64,000 bases of DNA from contig CM049316.1 of the NCBI GenBank assembly GCA_026874595.1, forward strand, positions 49,604,695 to 49,668,694, written 5' to 3'. Source of the stretch: Sipunculus nudus (Eukaryota > Annelida > Sipuncula > Golfingiida > Sipunculidae). Each line of letters starts with the position of its first letter. Position 1 is the first letter of the stretch. A program made the translations under genes and the position numbers. The notes beneath the pieces were generated by a model. It was not told where the DNA came from, did no database searches, and saw only the letters and a list, made by a program, of their open reading frames with translations. Below, in pieces: positions 32,159 through 45,118 of this stretch.

Positions 32159-34163
32159 ATAGAAGGCCCAGTGCGTGGCTGTTGGCTGATTACCAGACAA
32201 ATAAAGGGCCAACCCTACAGTACACATGAATTTCTGCCAGCATAACAAAAGAACACTAATTATAACATAGCCTCCTTGGTCAACATGATGCACAAACAAT
32301 AAAATATCATTTGGAAAGTTATATTCTAGGATGCATTACAGACACTGAGTAAAGCACTGAAGTAAACTGGTTTTCCCCATCATATACAGCCCCTCTGCCT
32401 GGTTGGGTCCTTTATATCCTTGTTTGTGTTCCTGCTGGTATATCCCTTGGACTGTTCTCCGTATCTGTAATCATCATGTTGAGAATGATTTAATATGGAA
32501 CAGAATATAGTTATAAACATTAGCAGTAGCTCATACCCACAGATAACCACTGTGAATACCTCAGACAATGTTTCAAGGGTATAATTTTTGGGTTGACGCT
32601 AGAGTATTTTTCACAGGTGCTTAATGTGGCATGCATTAAAGTAAGTCGTCAGGTAATCTGTGTAGGTTTTCATAAATTTTAACATGAATTACAGTACAAA
32701 TAACCAAGTATGTGTAATGTAGTGGAACTGTGGCTCATAATTTATACTGGTCAAAATATCTGTATCAAGAATTTTGCTTATTTAATCAACAAGTTTTACG
32801 TATAGGGACACCTAATTTCAATGTTGAAGTGACAGACTAAAAATTAAATTTGAAAGATCTCAGATTTGACACAGGTTTTACTTTATAGCAACTTAAACTA
32901 GATTTTTCCAGAAAATATAGCTTCTTTTAATTATGACTTTGACAAAAGCGGAATATTTGTCTTAAGCAAATTCAACACTTATGTGGTCCTGGAAGCATAA
33001 GGCTGAAAGCTGGGAGATCATGAGTCTGAATCTCAGCTGAGGAGTAGTAAGATTTCTCATGCTTGTACAAAATGACGGTGAGCTGCTTAATGCAGCTGCT
33101 TAATGGGGAGACGGTAACCCCAGCTTTGTTTCACTCACAAATAAGTGCACCTTTTAGGGGCTTCTTGGTGGACCCACAAGTACAATGTCCTTTTGACAGT
33201 CAAATGTTTCAACAGAGTTCACAGAAGAGTTTGAAATCATTTGGTCTCGATCTCATTTTTCTCTTGTACAGCCTTAAAAGACCTCTCATGATTGGTTTCA
33301 GTCTTCATTGGGGACTTTGGTGTCAGAAGGCACAGGTCAAGATGACATCTTAAGTTAATCTCAATTTGGCTTTCAGATGTTAAATTCTTGTTGTGATGTT
33401 AGGCTAAAATGTCATGCTAGTCACCTGAGTATCATAAACCATGGGTCACTTGTTATTTACAGTGATACAATAAAATTAAGTTGTGAGTGTGATAATTTGA
33501 TTTTGATTTTAAGATAATTTTGTGCTGCAAGTCTGACTATTAAAGAATTTGCACTGTATAAATACTATTTACTGCTTGCCAGAAAACAAAGATATTTACA
33601 TTTTTTTTGAAGGGGGGGGGGGGGGGGGGAATTCATAATATTCCAAAGTATGGGGACTGATTTTTCTAACTTCGTCACATTTCAAATTAGAGAGGTCTAG
33701 TTTTTTTTACTTCAGGCAGCATTGGGTCAGTTTAAATCGACTTTTAACCAAATCTTTTGAAATCTTGTACTGTTACTCATCAAACAATTAAGACATTACG
33801 AGATTTCACTTTTTCTGCAATATACAGCCACAATTTTGGAGCAATGGCTCTAAAAATTATACAGTTGATAGACAAATGAAACTTCTAAAAGCCTTTAGTT
33901 TTTAGTAAATATAGGTCAAAGGTCAAGATCATTGAAAAAGTCAACATATTATTTTATTCCTTACTTTGCCTATCTACATAAACTATATCTCATTTTGTTC
34001 CTCTATGCTTTCTCAATGAGATGGTCTAGTCAATTGTCATCTTTGATGTGTCATTGTGTCAGTATGTCTGTCTGTTTGTCTGTTGCCTGCTTGTTCTTTG
34101 TTCTGACATGTCATTTTTGAGTCCACATTGTTTAGCAAAGCTTCTGAAAGGCATACAGTTAAT
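32159..34163. other. Mostly unique sequence; one weak exon candidate, one poly-G run
   Basis: No repeat copy is recognised over most of this stretch. A GC-richer island (32386-32464) bounded by splice-like signals is described as a finding. 33612-33629 is 18 consecutive G. No gene can be named. Confidence 0.4.
33612..33629 (+). repeat. Poly-G tract (18 G)
   Basis: An uninterrupted run of 18 G. Similar runs are at 39604-39620 (17), 42768-42785 (18), 56792-56802 (11) and 62585-62596 (12). Confidence 0.95.
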
Positions 34164-34337
34164 ACTAGGGACCCATGGGTCTAATGCGAACCTGTGCAAA
34201 GTTTGGGAGTGTGAATGGAGGTTTATTTTTAAAATTTATTATTGATCCTCTTAAGTCCTGCATATCTACCTTAGTCATTATGATTTCAGCAAAATAGACG
34301 TTTCGGACCTGCAAGTTTCAGACTAGGACATTTTAAA
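34164..34337 (-). repeat. Left terminus of TTCGCTAAA-end family, truncated
   Basis: ACTAGGGACCCATGGGTC at 34164 is followed by AATGCGAACCTGTGCA. GCGAACCTGTG is the reverse complement of CACAGGTTCGC at the family's right ends. The next element cuts it at 34338. Confidence 0.7.
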
Positions 34338-35652
34338 ACTAGAATATGGGTAGTCAACAAGCGACTATGGGTATCCCCAGAAATCGGAGTGGGACGGGTG
34401 AAGTGAGGCATGGATTAAGTGGCAAGGGGAATAGAGTGAGGTTTGTTGCATATTAGCATGGATGTCTGCAGCGTTAACGTGAATGCAGGTGGTGCCACCT
34501 GTCATAAAATTGAGAAAATTGTCCAGGATGTATAAACCTGCAAAATTTCAGGTGGATAAGTCAAACCACTGCTGAGATATGAGTGATTTTATCCTAAGGC
34601 AGAAGAACAGATGGCCGCTGTGCATAAGTGGTAGCAGGTGGCGCCACCAGTTTTGCCTATGATGAAGAGCTTTGTGAGATCTATACACATGCAAAATTTG
34701 GCCCAATCGGTCAAACGGTTCCTGAGATATGAGCTTGGATGTCTGCAGAGTAAACCTGAATGTAGGTCGCGCCACCTGTCATAAAATGAAGAGAGCTGTC
34801 CAGGATGTATAAACCTGCAAAATTTCAGGTGGAAAAGTCAAGCCACTGCTGAGATATGAGGGATTTTATCCCAAAACAGATGAACAGATGGACGCTGTGC
34901 ATAAATGGTTGCAGGTGGCGCATCCAGTTTTGCCTATGATGAAGAGCTATGTGAGATCTATACACGTGCAAAAATTTGGCCCAATCGGTCAAACGGTTCC
35001 CGAGATATGAGCTTGGATGTCTGCAGAGTAAACTTGAATGTAGGTGGCGCCACCTGTCATAAAATCGAAAAGGCCGTCCAGGATGTATAATTCTGCAAAA
35101 TTTCAGGTGGAAAGGGCAAACCACTGCTGAGATATTAGTGATTTTTATCCCAAGGCAGATGAACAGACGGATGTTGTGCATAAATATTTGCAGGTGGCAC
35201 CACCAGTTTTGCCTATGATGAAGAGAAAGTGAGATCTATACACATGCAAAATTTGGCCCAATCGGTCAAACGGTTCCCGAGATATGAGCTTGGATGTCTG
35301 CAGAGTAAACGTGATGTAGGTCGCGCCACCTGTCATAAAATCGAGAAAGCTGTCTAGGATGTATAAACCTGCAAAATTTCAGGTGGAAAAGTCAAACCAC
35401 TGCTGAGATATGAGTGATATTATCGCAAGACAGATGAACATTTGGACGCTGTGCAAAAACGGTTACAGGTGGCGCCACCATTTTTAGTGTATGTTATAAA
35501 GCTATCAAAGGGCTACATTTTTGCAAAATTTTTAGCCTGATCGGTCAAACGGTTCCTGAGATATGTGGGTTTAAGTGTGGAAACAGACACACAAATGGAT
35601 GCTGGGCAGCGTGGAAAGGTCAGAGGTCAACCAAAAATGAGGGCGCAGCAAT
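34338..35652 (-). mobile_element. HINE-like element, GTAGTCG-hairpin family, with 278-bp array
   Basis: The left end is ACTAGAATATGGGTAGTC at 34338. The 278-bp unit appears at about 34637, 34914 and 35193, each with a GGTGGCGCCACC-type palindrome, alternating with GTAGGTCGCGCCACCTGTC. It ends in the same GGTCAACCAAAAATGAGGG GCGCAGCA segment as 30159-31190. A family-5 sequence follows directly (ATGGGTTTTCAATGG). Confidence 0.78.
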
Positions 35653-35866
35653 GGGTTTTCAATGGAAAAATGAATTGTTTCATTAATATCCCGAAGGTAT
35701 TAAGTCCTAGTGACCAAATTTTTGGCATGGTAGGGGATTTTGGAGACATCTAATTGTATGCCAAATTTAAGGAACTGAGAGCTGAAGCTTGGAGGCAGAG
35801 CTCTTGCAAACTGCATAATACTAGCTAGATGTAAACAATATGTTACATGGTGCTTGAAAACTTGAA

Positions 35867-38501
35867 ACAAGGGACCTATGGGTCACGACGCTCAGCTGTT
35901 ATATATGATAAAAAAATATTATTTAGAAATGAGGCACATGCTGGTTTTGTGTGGTAATAAATATAAGCTGTATTATGAGTTGTTGTTGTTTAGCTTATGT
36001 ATGATTTTGATAGTACCTTTGGAGACAGGGAAGAGGATTGATTTCATTTATTTTATTAACAAAAGGAGTACTATTGTCACACAGATTTTGACTTGGCCAT
36101 ATAACTTATAAGCAGAACATATAATAAAAGAGTTTAACTATTTATTAAAAAAAATTACAAATATTGTCCCAAATATAATTTTTATCAAAAATAATAAGAG
36201 AATCATATGATTTTTTTTAAATGAAATATAACTGATATGATTATTAAAATGATATTAAAGAATATATTCATGAATGCATTCATGAATACATTTTAAAAGT
36301 AATTGCACGAGTATTCATATACTTTCATTTTTACCTGAATTCCTATTCTTTATGCAAGAAATTTTATAATGGAGTACATAATCATATTCGTATTTAAATA
36401 CAATTACAAAGTATTCGCACCATGTCTGGTATTTATTCAGTTTCACCAACCAATGATGTTGAGAATCCAGAATATACAAAATTCACACATTTAAATAATG
36501 ATCATAAGTACCTGGTTTTATGGCTTTTATTTATATTAAAAAATAACTGTAAAAAATTCATTTTGGACTAATTTCACATCAATGTACACACTAGACACAG
36601 TAGGAATCTAGATTAATATTATCAACTGCATCTTTGTCTATCATTAATTTCCTTCATATGATCCCTAATGATTAGTAATGAATAATATGATTTACTTATT
36701 TATCATTAAAATTGAACTGAAAAATGCCATAGGTGACTGCATGGTGTTATTTGGAATATGTGACATTCTACCCATCGATACAAGATTCTTATATCATCAG
36801 TAACTGCAAGTTAATTTCCTGTTATTATAAACTAACAAATTCCTTTTCTATTTTTCTTTAATTTGTTATTAAAAACCAATAAAAATTTATTAATTTATTG
36901 TTTATTGTTATGTTGTTGGTTAAAACTACTAGATGAGTTGGGTTGGACACCTGGATCAACTGTGGCTGGCCATAAGCTGCCTGGATTCCTGTATGCCTCG
37001 CCTCAAGCGTGCATAATTTGATGAAAGGTCAACAAGGTCAACATACAGGTGACTCAAGAGGGGCTGGAGAGAGCCAAAGTCTGACAGGGTCTCATAAAAA
37101 ACATTAATAAAAGCTACAATTTTTGGCCAATTTCTTTCAGCTTTCTAAACTAAAAAGCTGAAATCCTAATGTGTGCATGATATGAAAATTATATCAACAG
37201 TGCTCACAGGACACAAACGTGCCATGGTCACAGTTGGGCAAAATTTAAGGTACTAATTTTATATTTATACTAATAACTTATAAAATTTGAAAAATTCAGA
37301 ACTAATTTTGGGTATTCAATTGAATCTTGATTAAAAAATGTTACATCCCTGACAAAAAAATCTCTAGCTTCAGCAATGCCCTCGTTAAGGGAGTAAATAT
37401 ATTTCTTGATTTTTTACAAAGTGCATTATGTTTGGGCCAATAACTTAAAACAATTACGCAATACTGACATCATTCTGGCATGTGCATAGAGAATGAAAAA
37501 TATGTATATTATTTATGATTAAAGTCAGATCAGTGGTTTTGATATTAGGCAGTCTTGAAGTGTAACAATGGGTTTTTAATGGAAAAATGAAGTTTTTCAT
37601 TAATATCTCGAAGGTATTAAGTCCTAGTGACCAAATTCTTGGCATGGTAGGGGATTTTGGAGACATCTAACTGTATGCCGAATTTAAGGAACTAAGAGCT
37701 GAAGCTGGGGAGCTGAGCTCTTGCAAACTGCATAACACTAGCTTGATGTAAACAATATGTTACATGGTGCTTGAAAACTTATTAAAATCTACAGTTTTTG
37801 ATCAACTGGTTTCAAATTTTTGGTGTTAACAGTTGAAATGCTAACAAAAACATGCTGTGAAAATTAAATCCACAGTACTTACAGGAAAAAAACGTGCCAT
37901 GGTCAAAATTGGGCAAAATTTAAGATACCAATTTTTTATTTTTATTAATATTTTAGAAAATTTAAAAGATTTTCATCTAATTTTGGGTATACAATTTAAT
38001 TTTGATTAATTAAAGTTATATTACTGGAAAAAAGGTCGATAGCTTTAAAATTTTTTGTGTTAAGTGATCAAATATCTTTCCTGATTTTTTACAAAATGCA
38101 TTATGTTTGGGCCCATAACTTTTTTAAATTAAATAATACAGACATAATTTCTGGCATGTATATAGGAACTATATAGAGGAATATTTATGGTAAATATGAG
38201 GAAAAACAGATGAGTGGTTTTGATATTAGGCAGTCCTGAAGTGTGAGAATAGGTTTTTAATAAAAAATTGAGGTTTTTCCTTAATTTCTCAAAGGAACGA
38301 AGTTGCAAAGACCCAGTTTTCGGCTTGGTAGGAGATCTTGGGGACATCTAACATTATGCCAAATTTTGGATTCCTAGGTCTTACGGTTTCAAAACGTGCC
38401 ACATCTACGGACGGACGGACGGACGGACGGACGGACAGACGGACGGACGACGGACAATGGACCACGACTATAGCTCAGATGACTTATAGTCAGCTGAGCT
38501 A
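35867..38501 (-). mobile_element. HINE-like element, CAGCTGAG family, 2.6 kb
   Basis: The left end is ACAAGGGACCTATGGGTC at 35867 (hairpin GGGACC/GGGTC-type), then GCTCAGCTG. The right end is TCAGCTGAGCTA at 38501. The flanks ACTTGAA and AAAATCTACAG match the uninterrupted AACTTGAATAAAATCTAC of 63770 except for one T. It carries a GGACGGACGG run before its right end. Its left third is AT-rich and has no recognised motif. It has no coding capacity. Confidence 0.85.
38404..38456 (+). repeat. (ACGG)n microsatellite
   Basis: A tandem ACGG run with an ACAG interruption, just before an element right end. The same run is at about 40427-40474. Confidence 0.9.
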
Positions 38502-38606
38502 AAAATCTACAGTTTTTGATCAACTGGTTTCAAATTTTTGGTGTTAACAAACAAAATGCTAACAAAAACATGCTGTGAAAATAAAATCCACAGTACTTAC
38601 AGGAAA

Positions 38607-40523
38607 ACAAGGGACCTATGGGTCACTGTGCTCAGCTGACGTTAACCTTGAAGGTAAAAATCTAAAATAATATCAAATGGAGATAAAGTGTAAGAGGAAG
38701 AGGTAAAAAAAGGCCATGGTTGGTTTATATGATTGGTTTGTATTGATGAGCAAGAAATTGTTGCAAATAATATTTTGTGACCTGACCATGTGTTTCCTAA
38801 TGTTGAAACTGAAGCATGTGAGCAGTTTGTGAACAAATGATCTGTACAATTACCATGATCATTAGTTGGCTTTTCGATTAACTGTTGACATTTCAGTAGT
38901 TTACACATTTGTTCAATCAAATCTTTTTTTTGTATAATATATATTATTAAATATGTTTTTTTATGAAATGTATACAGTTGAAATATAACTAATTAACAAC
39001 ATAAAAAATGGCAAACAAAGCCTGATCTCAAACTCTGCTGATGCAGGATAATAATGAACACATGTTTGTAATAAATCCTCATTTTTTTATCACATCAATT
39101 TTTTTAAAAATTTAAGTTTATATTTCTATACATTTTCAATATAACATATATATCTGAATATAAAAGTTGATTCATAATTCTCAATTGCATCATCATAAAT
39201 CTCAATCTTGTCAGATAACACCACATCATGCATACAAATGTTTATTTATTTTTTACCACAAAAATATATCTTTTAAATCTGCAAAACAATAAATATCTAA
39301 AAAAAATACTTGATTTAAATTTCACAGTTTTTAATTGTGTCTTTATTTATCCATAATGTGCTTCATATTTTGTCATAATTTAAGCATACTGATGGGTTCC
39401 ATTATGACTGGTAAAATCATTTAAAAGAAAAATGATTTCTTTAAAAATGCTACATTACACAACATTGCATCTTCTGGATTACACCTTAAATTCCTTTTTC
39501 AAGGAAAATTTTTGCATATCAGAGTAGAAACAGCATTACAATTAAGGAGATACAGTGAAAACAATAACAATACTACATAACACTTGGTGGGTTGGGTTTG
39601 TGCGGGGGGGGGGGGGGGGGTGATTGGGGTGGTGATATGAGAATAACTGTACACCTGTCACAGCAGGCGATCTCCCCCAGTGACTGTAACAAATCAGAAA
39701 CCCTGGCATAGCTGACTTCCAGTGACCTGGAGTGGGACCCTGCATCTGTAATCTGTAATCAAAGCAAATGACTACAATAGAGCCTCAAGAAAAAAATCAA
39801 TAACTAGCTTAATTTTCAAGCTTTTACTTCCAAATTTCAGATTTAAACAAAATAAATATTTATGTTTACATGGTGTGAAAATTAAATCAATGGTACTTAC
39901 AGGAAAAAAACGTGCCATGGTCAAAGTTGGGCAAAATTTAAGGTACTGATTTTATTTTTATGCTAATTACTTAAAAAATTTACAAAATTCAGATCTAATT
40001 TTGGGTAAACAATTGAATCTTAATTAAACATAGTTATATACTTGGGAAAATAGACTCTAGTTTCAAAATTTTTCATGTTAAGTGAGTAAATATTTTTCCT
40101 GATTTTTTACAAAGTCCATTATGTTTGGGCCCATAACTTAAAGAATTTACACTTAACAGACTTAATTTCTGGCATGTACATAGGAACTATATAGAAGAAT
40201 ATTTATGGTAAATATGAGGAAAACCAGATGAGTGGTTTTGATATTAGGCAGTCCTGAAGTGTGAAAATAGATTTCTAATAAAAAATTGAGGTTTTTCCTT
40301 AATTTTTCAAAGGAACGAAGTTGCAAAGACCCAGTTTTCGGCTTGGTAGGAGATCTTGGGGACATCTAACATTATGCTGAATTTTGGATTCCTAGGTCTT
40401 ACGGTTTCAAAACGTGCCACATCTACGGACGGACGGACGGACGGACGGACGGACGGACAGACGGACGGACGACGGACAATGGACCACGACTATAGCTCAG
40501 ATGACTTATAGTCAGCTGAGCTA
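38607..40523 (-). mobile_element. HINE-like element, CAGCTGAG family, 1.9 kb
   Basis: The left end is ACAAGGGACCTATGGGTC at 38607, then GCTCAGCTGA. The right end is TCAGCTGAGCTA at 40523. Removing it restores TTACAGGAAAAAAACGTGCC, as found uninterrupted at 37870 and 39900. Insertion was thus between A's without duplication. It contains the 17-G run at 39604 and a weak exon candidate (39655-39745). Confidence 0.88.
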
Positions 40524-40896
40524 AAAACGTGCCACGGTCAAAGTTGGGCAAAATTTAAGGTACCAATTTTTTATTTTTGTTAATATTTTAAAAAATTTAA
40601 AAGATTTTGATCTAATTTTGGGTATACAATTTAATTTTGATTAATTAAAGTTATATAACTGTAAAAAAGTCCATAGCTTTAACATGTTTTGTGTTAAGTG
40701 ATCAAATATCTTTCCTGATTTTTTACAAAATGCATGATGTTTGGGCCCAAAACTTTTTAAAATTAAATAATACAGACATAATTTCTGGCATGTATACAAG
40801 AAATATATAGAGGAATATTTATAGTAAATATGAGGAAAAACAAATGAGTGGTTTTGATATTAGGCAGTCCTGAAGTGTTAAAATAGATTTTTAATA

Positions 40897-42053
40897 ACTA
40901 GAATATCAGCAAAAGCTGACAAAAGCCCTCAGCCAAAAGAACAGTGTTTAGAGGTGGTAACAGTAACAAGTACTAAATATCTGTTCTCACATGGATGTAT
41001 ATCTGTACATGTCTCAGTTATAAATTTAAAATGGAGAGGTATGTACCATGATTCATAACAATCCACCAAATGCTTCCTGAAAAATAAGCTTCTAAGTTTT
41101 ATTCTATTATAAGCTCTGTGACCTTGAAAAGTAGGTCAAGGTCACCCATCTTCGAACATGAACGAGATTTTTGTCGATATACATCTTCACCAAAGAAATA
41201 AAATTCCTATTGTGAATCCTTTTAGAGATATCCCGCTCACAAGGCCAAAGTTAAAAAATCCAAGAAAAATTCAATAAAAAATCAGAAATTGCAGGTGGCG
41301 CCCCCAAACTTGTGCAGCAGTTACAGACCATCAGTCCCTATGATCATAGTAAGTATTGTGAAAATCCATCCAATGGTTCCTGAGAAATAAGCTTCTAAAT
41401 GTTTTTCCTATAATCAGCTCTAAAACGTAGAAAAATAGGTCAAGGTCACCCATCTTCGAACTTGACTGAGATTTTGTCAATATACATCTTCACCGAAAAA
41501 ATAAAATTCTTACGGTGAATCCTTTTCGAGATATCCCGCTCACAAGCCCAAAGTTGAAAAATCCAAGAAAAATTCAATAAAAAATCAGAAATTGCAGGTG
41601 GCGCCCCCAAACTTGTGCAGCAGTTACAGACCATCAGTCCCTATGATCATAGTAAGTATTGTGAAAATCCATCCAATGGTTCCTGAGAAATAAGCTTCTA
41701 AATGTTTTTCCTATAATCAGCTCTAAAACGTAGAAAAATAGGTCAAGGTCACCCATCTTCGAACTTGACCGAGATTTTGTCAATATACATCTTCACCGAA
41801 AAAATAAAATTCTTACGGTGAATCTTTTTCGAGATATCCCGCTCACAAGCCCAAAGTTGAAAAATCCGATAAAAATTCATTAAAAATCAGAAATTGTAGG
41901 TGGCGCCACCAAACTTGTATAGCAGGTACAGACTATCAGTCCCAATAATCATAGTAAGTTTTGTGAAAATCCACGAAAGTTAATGGACGCCGGACGGACG
42001 GACGGACAGCTTGGGTGACGACAATAGCCCATCAGCCTAAGGGCTGAGGGCTA
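40897..42053 (-). mobile_element. HINE-like element, GGGCTGAGGGCT family, 1157 bp, with 303-bp array
   Basis: The left end is ACTAGAATATCAGC at 40897, then AGCCCTCAGCC (40924-40934). The right end is GGCTGAGGGCTA (42042-42053), whose GGCTGAGGGCT is the exact reverse complement. Removing it restores TTTTTAATAAAAAATTGAGG, as at 38270 and 40280. Inside are three units of 303 bp (anchor GCTTCTAA at 41088, 41391, 41694) with GGTGGCGCCNCC boxes and AGGTCAAGGTCACCC. Confidence 0.93.
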
Positions 42054-42261
42054 AAAAATTGAGGTTTTTCCTTAATTTCTCAAAGGAACGAATTCGCAAA
42101 GACCCAGTTTTCGGCTTGGTAGGAGATCATGGGGACATCTAACATTAAGCCGAATTTTGGATTCCTAGGTCTTACGGTTTCAAAACGTGCCACATCTACG
42201 GACGGACGGACGGACAATGGACCACGACTATAGCTCAGATGACTTATAGTCAGCTTAGTTA

Positions 42262-43450
42262 AAAACAGTAAAAGTTTTGAGATACTGTGATGCATATGAA
42301 AAATTTACAGATGGAAAGGCAATTCTTAAATCACAAATGTTTAAACTAAATTTAAAAGAAAATAATGCAACAACATGGCATCTTCAAGATTATTCCTTGA
42401 ATCACTATTAAAAAGCTTTGTACATTGGAGTTTTCAGTACATGCTTAATTTTTATTCACCGAAATAAAAGATTCAGTGAATTTGATAAAATAAAAACATC
42501 TTTTCAAAAAAAAGTATACACACTGTTAGTTGAATGAGGGACAAACAATAACATTGTGCTATTTACTATCTCAGCTATAATTTATTATTTATCTGACGAA
42601 CATCCACACTTTCATAGCAATACACCACTTTGAGGACACAATTAAATGTGCACTTTAATCATTGTAACCCAGGTGGTATAATACAAAATCTAAAATGTAG
42701 CATGGCCTAGAATAAGAATGAATCAAATAAAGAAAATTATAACATTCATCTAGTTTATGCATCAGCTGGGGGGGGGGGGGGGGGGACAGGGCAGAGGGCA
42801 AGCCTGCTAGTAATGGCCAAGCTGAGCCAGATTTTAAAAGATTAAATCCTTATGTACATATGCTGTGAAAATATGCAGGGAAAAAATGTGCTGTTACCAA
42901 AGTTGGACAAAATTTTAGGTATTGATTTTTTATTTATGCTAATAACTTGAAAAAATTTGCAAAATTCAGATCTAATTTTGGGTAAACAATTGAATCTTGA
43001 TTAAATAAAGTTATATCCCTGAAAAAAAGTCTCAAGCTTCAGCAATTCTCATGTTAAGTGAGTAAATATATTTTCTGATTTTTTGAAAAATTGCATTATA
43101 TTTGGGCCCATAACTTCATAACAATATGCAATACTGACCTAATTTTTGGTATGTTCATAGAAAATGTATGGAAGAATATGTATACTTAATATGATCAAAA
43201 ACAGATAAGTGGTTTTGATATTGTTAGCTTTTTTATGGAAAAGGAGGTTTTTCCTTAATATCTCAAAGTCCTAGTGACCCAATTTTCGGTATGGAAGGAG
43301 ATTTTGGGGACATCTTACTTTATGCAAAATTTTGGATTCGTAGGTTAAACGGTTTCAAAACGTGCCCTGTTAATGTATGGACGGACGGATGGAGGAAAAA
43401 AGGACCACGACTGTAGCTCAGATGGCTTATAGTCAGCTGAGCTAATAAAA
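42262..43450 (-). repeat. HINE-like repeat fragment, CAGCTGAG family
   Basis: 42262-42830 resembles 57470-57870 and 62120-62640 (CAACATGGCATCTTCAAGATTATTCC), including the 18-G run at 42768. The right end, GTCAGCTGAGCTA, is at about 43444. No full left end is recognised. Confidence 0.7.
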
Positions 43451-45118
43451 GCTTCTTTTTTATCAATTCCTTTAAAATTTCTGATTTTAAAAGATTAAAT
43501 CCTCATGTATATATGCTGTGAAAATTAAATTAAGAGTGCTTACAGGGAAAAATCGTGCCATAGCCAAAGTTGGACAAAATTTGCAAAATTCAGATCTAAT
43601 TTTTGGGTAAACAATTGAATCTTGATTGAATAAACTTATATCCTTGGAAAAAAGTCTCAAGCTTCAGCAATTCACATGTTAAGTGAGTAAATATATTTCC
43701 TGATTTTTAAAAAATTGCATTATATTTGGGCCCATAACTTCAAAACAATACTCAATACCAACCTAATTTTTTGGTATGTTCACAGAAAATTTTCGGTATG
43801 GTAGGAGAATTTGGGGACATCTAACTGTATGCAAAATTTTGGATTCATATGTCCAACGGTTTCAAAACGTGCCCTGTTAATGGCCGGCCTGATGACGGAC
43901 AAAGGATCATGACTTTAGCTCAGATGACTTGTAATCAGCTGAGCTAAAAACGTTTTGCAGGTTTATCACTCCTATAGGAAGATACAGCAAACTAGGTTAG
44001 TTCAGCTTCCCGTAACTCAGACAAAAAGCACACTGAACCAAAACCATTTGAACAAACTTAAATTATCAACATCTGAGGATAATTGACGAGTGAGATTTAA
44101 GAATTTGGCCCCGTGGTTTTTGAGAAGATCATCTTTGCAGCCATTGAGCTAAAATGGGCTGTTATGGCATATGACTAATTACAGCTTCCAATAACTCAGC
44201 CGAAAGTCACTAAACAGAGACCATTTGAACAAAATTCAGAAAGCACTACACTAGGATCATTTCTGTGCGATATTAAACAATTTGGCCATATGGCCGGTTT
44301 CAGAGAAGAAGATCTTTGTAGGCCTAAATATTATACAGGCACTGAAGTCCTCCGTACAAAAAAGGCCGATGCAGGTGGCACCACCCATACCTCAATTTTA
44401 CATATGACTCATGTGACCAACACTGGCATAAAATTTGGTGATGGTAGCTCCAGCTGTTTCTGAGATTGAAATTTTAGTATGCTATTTTGGACAGATTACT
44501 AAGTTCAACTTCCTGTAACGCAGCTAAAAATCACGGAACTGGGACCATTCGAACAAAATTGAGAGAGATTGTTTCTTGGATTAATTCTGTGAAATATTTG
44601 ACAATTTTGCTGGTCGGTTTCGGTGAAGAAGATTTTTGAAGTTTTTTAAGCTTTTTCCCTATAAATTTAAATAAATGCAGATAGCCAAAAAATTTACAAT
44701 ATCCGATAGAGTTTTTAAGCCGACTGATTTTTTGGTGATGCTCCTGCTGTTTTCGAGATAGTATGGGTTAACGTATGGACAACGGTGGATGGCGGACAGA
44801 CGACACTGCGCCATTGCATAAGCTCACAGGTTCGCTAAAAACCAAAAATTGTTTTGATTTAAGGCAATCCTGAAGTGTGATAATAGGTTTTTAATGGAAA
44901 TTTGAGATTTTTCCTTAATATCTCGAAGAAACGAAGTCATATTGATCCAATTTCCAGTATGGTAGGAGATTTTGGGGACATCTGTTCGTTCAATTTTGAA
45001 TTCATAGGTCTAACAGTTTTAAAACATGCCCGTCTAATGAACTGACAAACAGACAGACAGAGCAACGACAATGGACCTTGGTTATAGCTCAGATGACTTA
45101 TAGTCAGCTGAGCTTAAA
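43451..45118 (-). repeat. Three further HINE-like fragments
   Basis: CAGCTGAG-family right ends are near 43948 and 45114. Between them, a TTCGCTAAA-family copy (about 43960-44837) ends CTCACAGGTTCGCTAAAA. The middle one contains two GAACAAACTTGAGAG-type blocks. Confidence 0.68.

Larger units (their letters stand above)
35653..42261 (-). mobile_element. Old HINE-like element (CAGCTGAG family) carrying three nested insertions
   Basis: Four fragments (35653-35866, 38502-38606, 40524-40896, 42054-42261) read as one continuous copy when the three inner elements are removed, as judged against copies at 37560-38501 and 63200-63414. The outer right end is TCAGCTTAGTTA at 42261, a mutated TCAGCTGAGCTA. 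The left end was lost or lies beyond the 34338 element. Confidence 0.8.

Noticed and set aside
33000-33060. Degenerate tRNA-derived SINE head
   Set aside because: GAGTCTGAATCTC weakly resembles a B box, but no matching A box or cloverleaf could be made.
34338-35652. CRISPR-like array
   Set aside because: The units are about 278 bp, diverged, and without short repeats and unique spacers. This is eukaryotic satellite inside a transposon.
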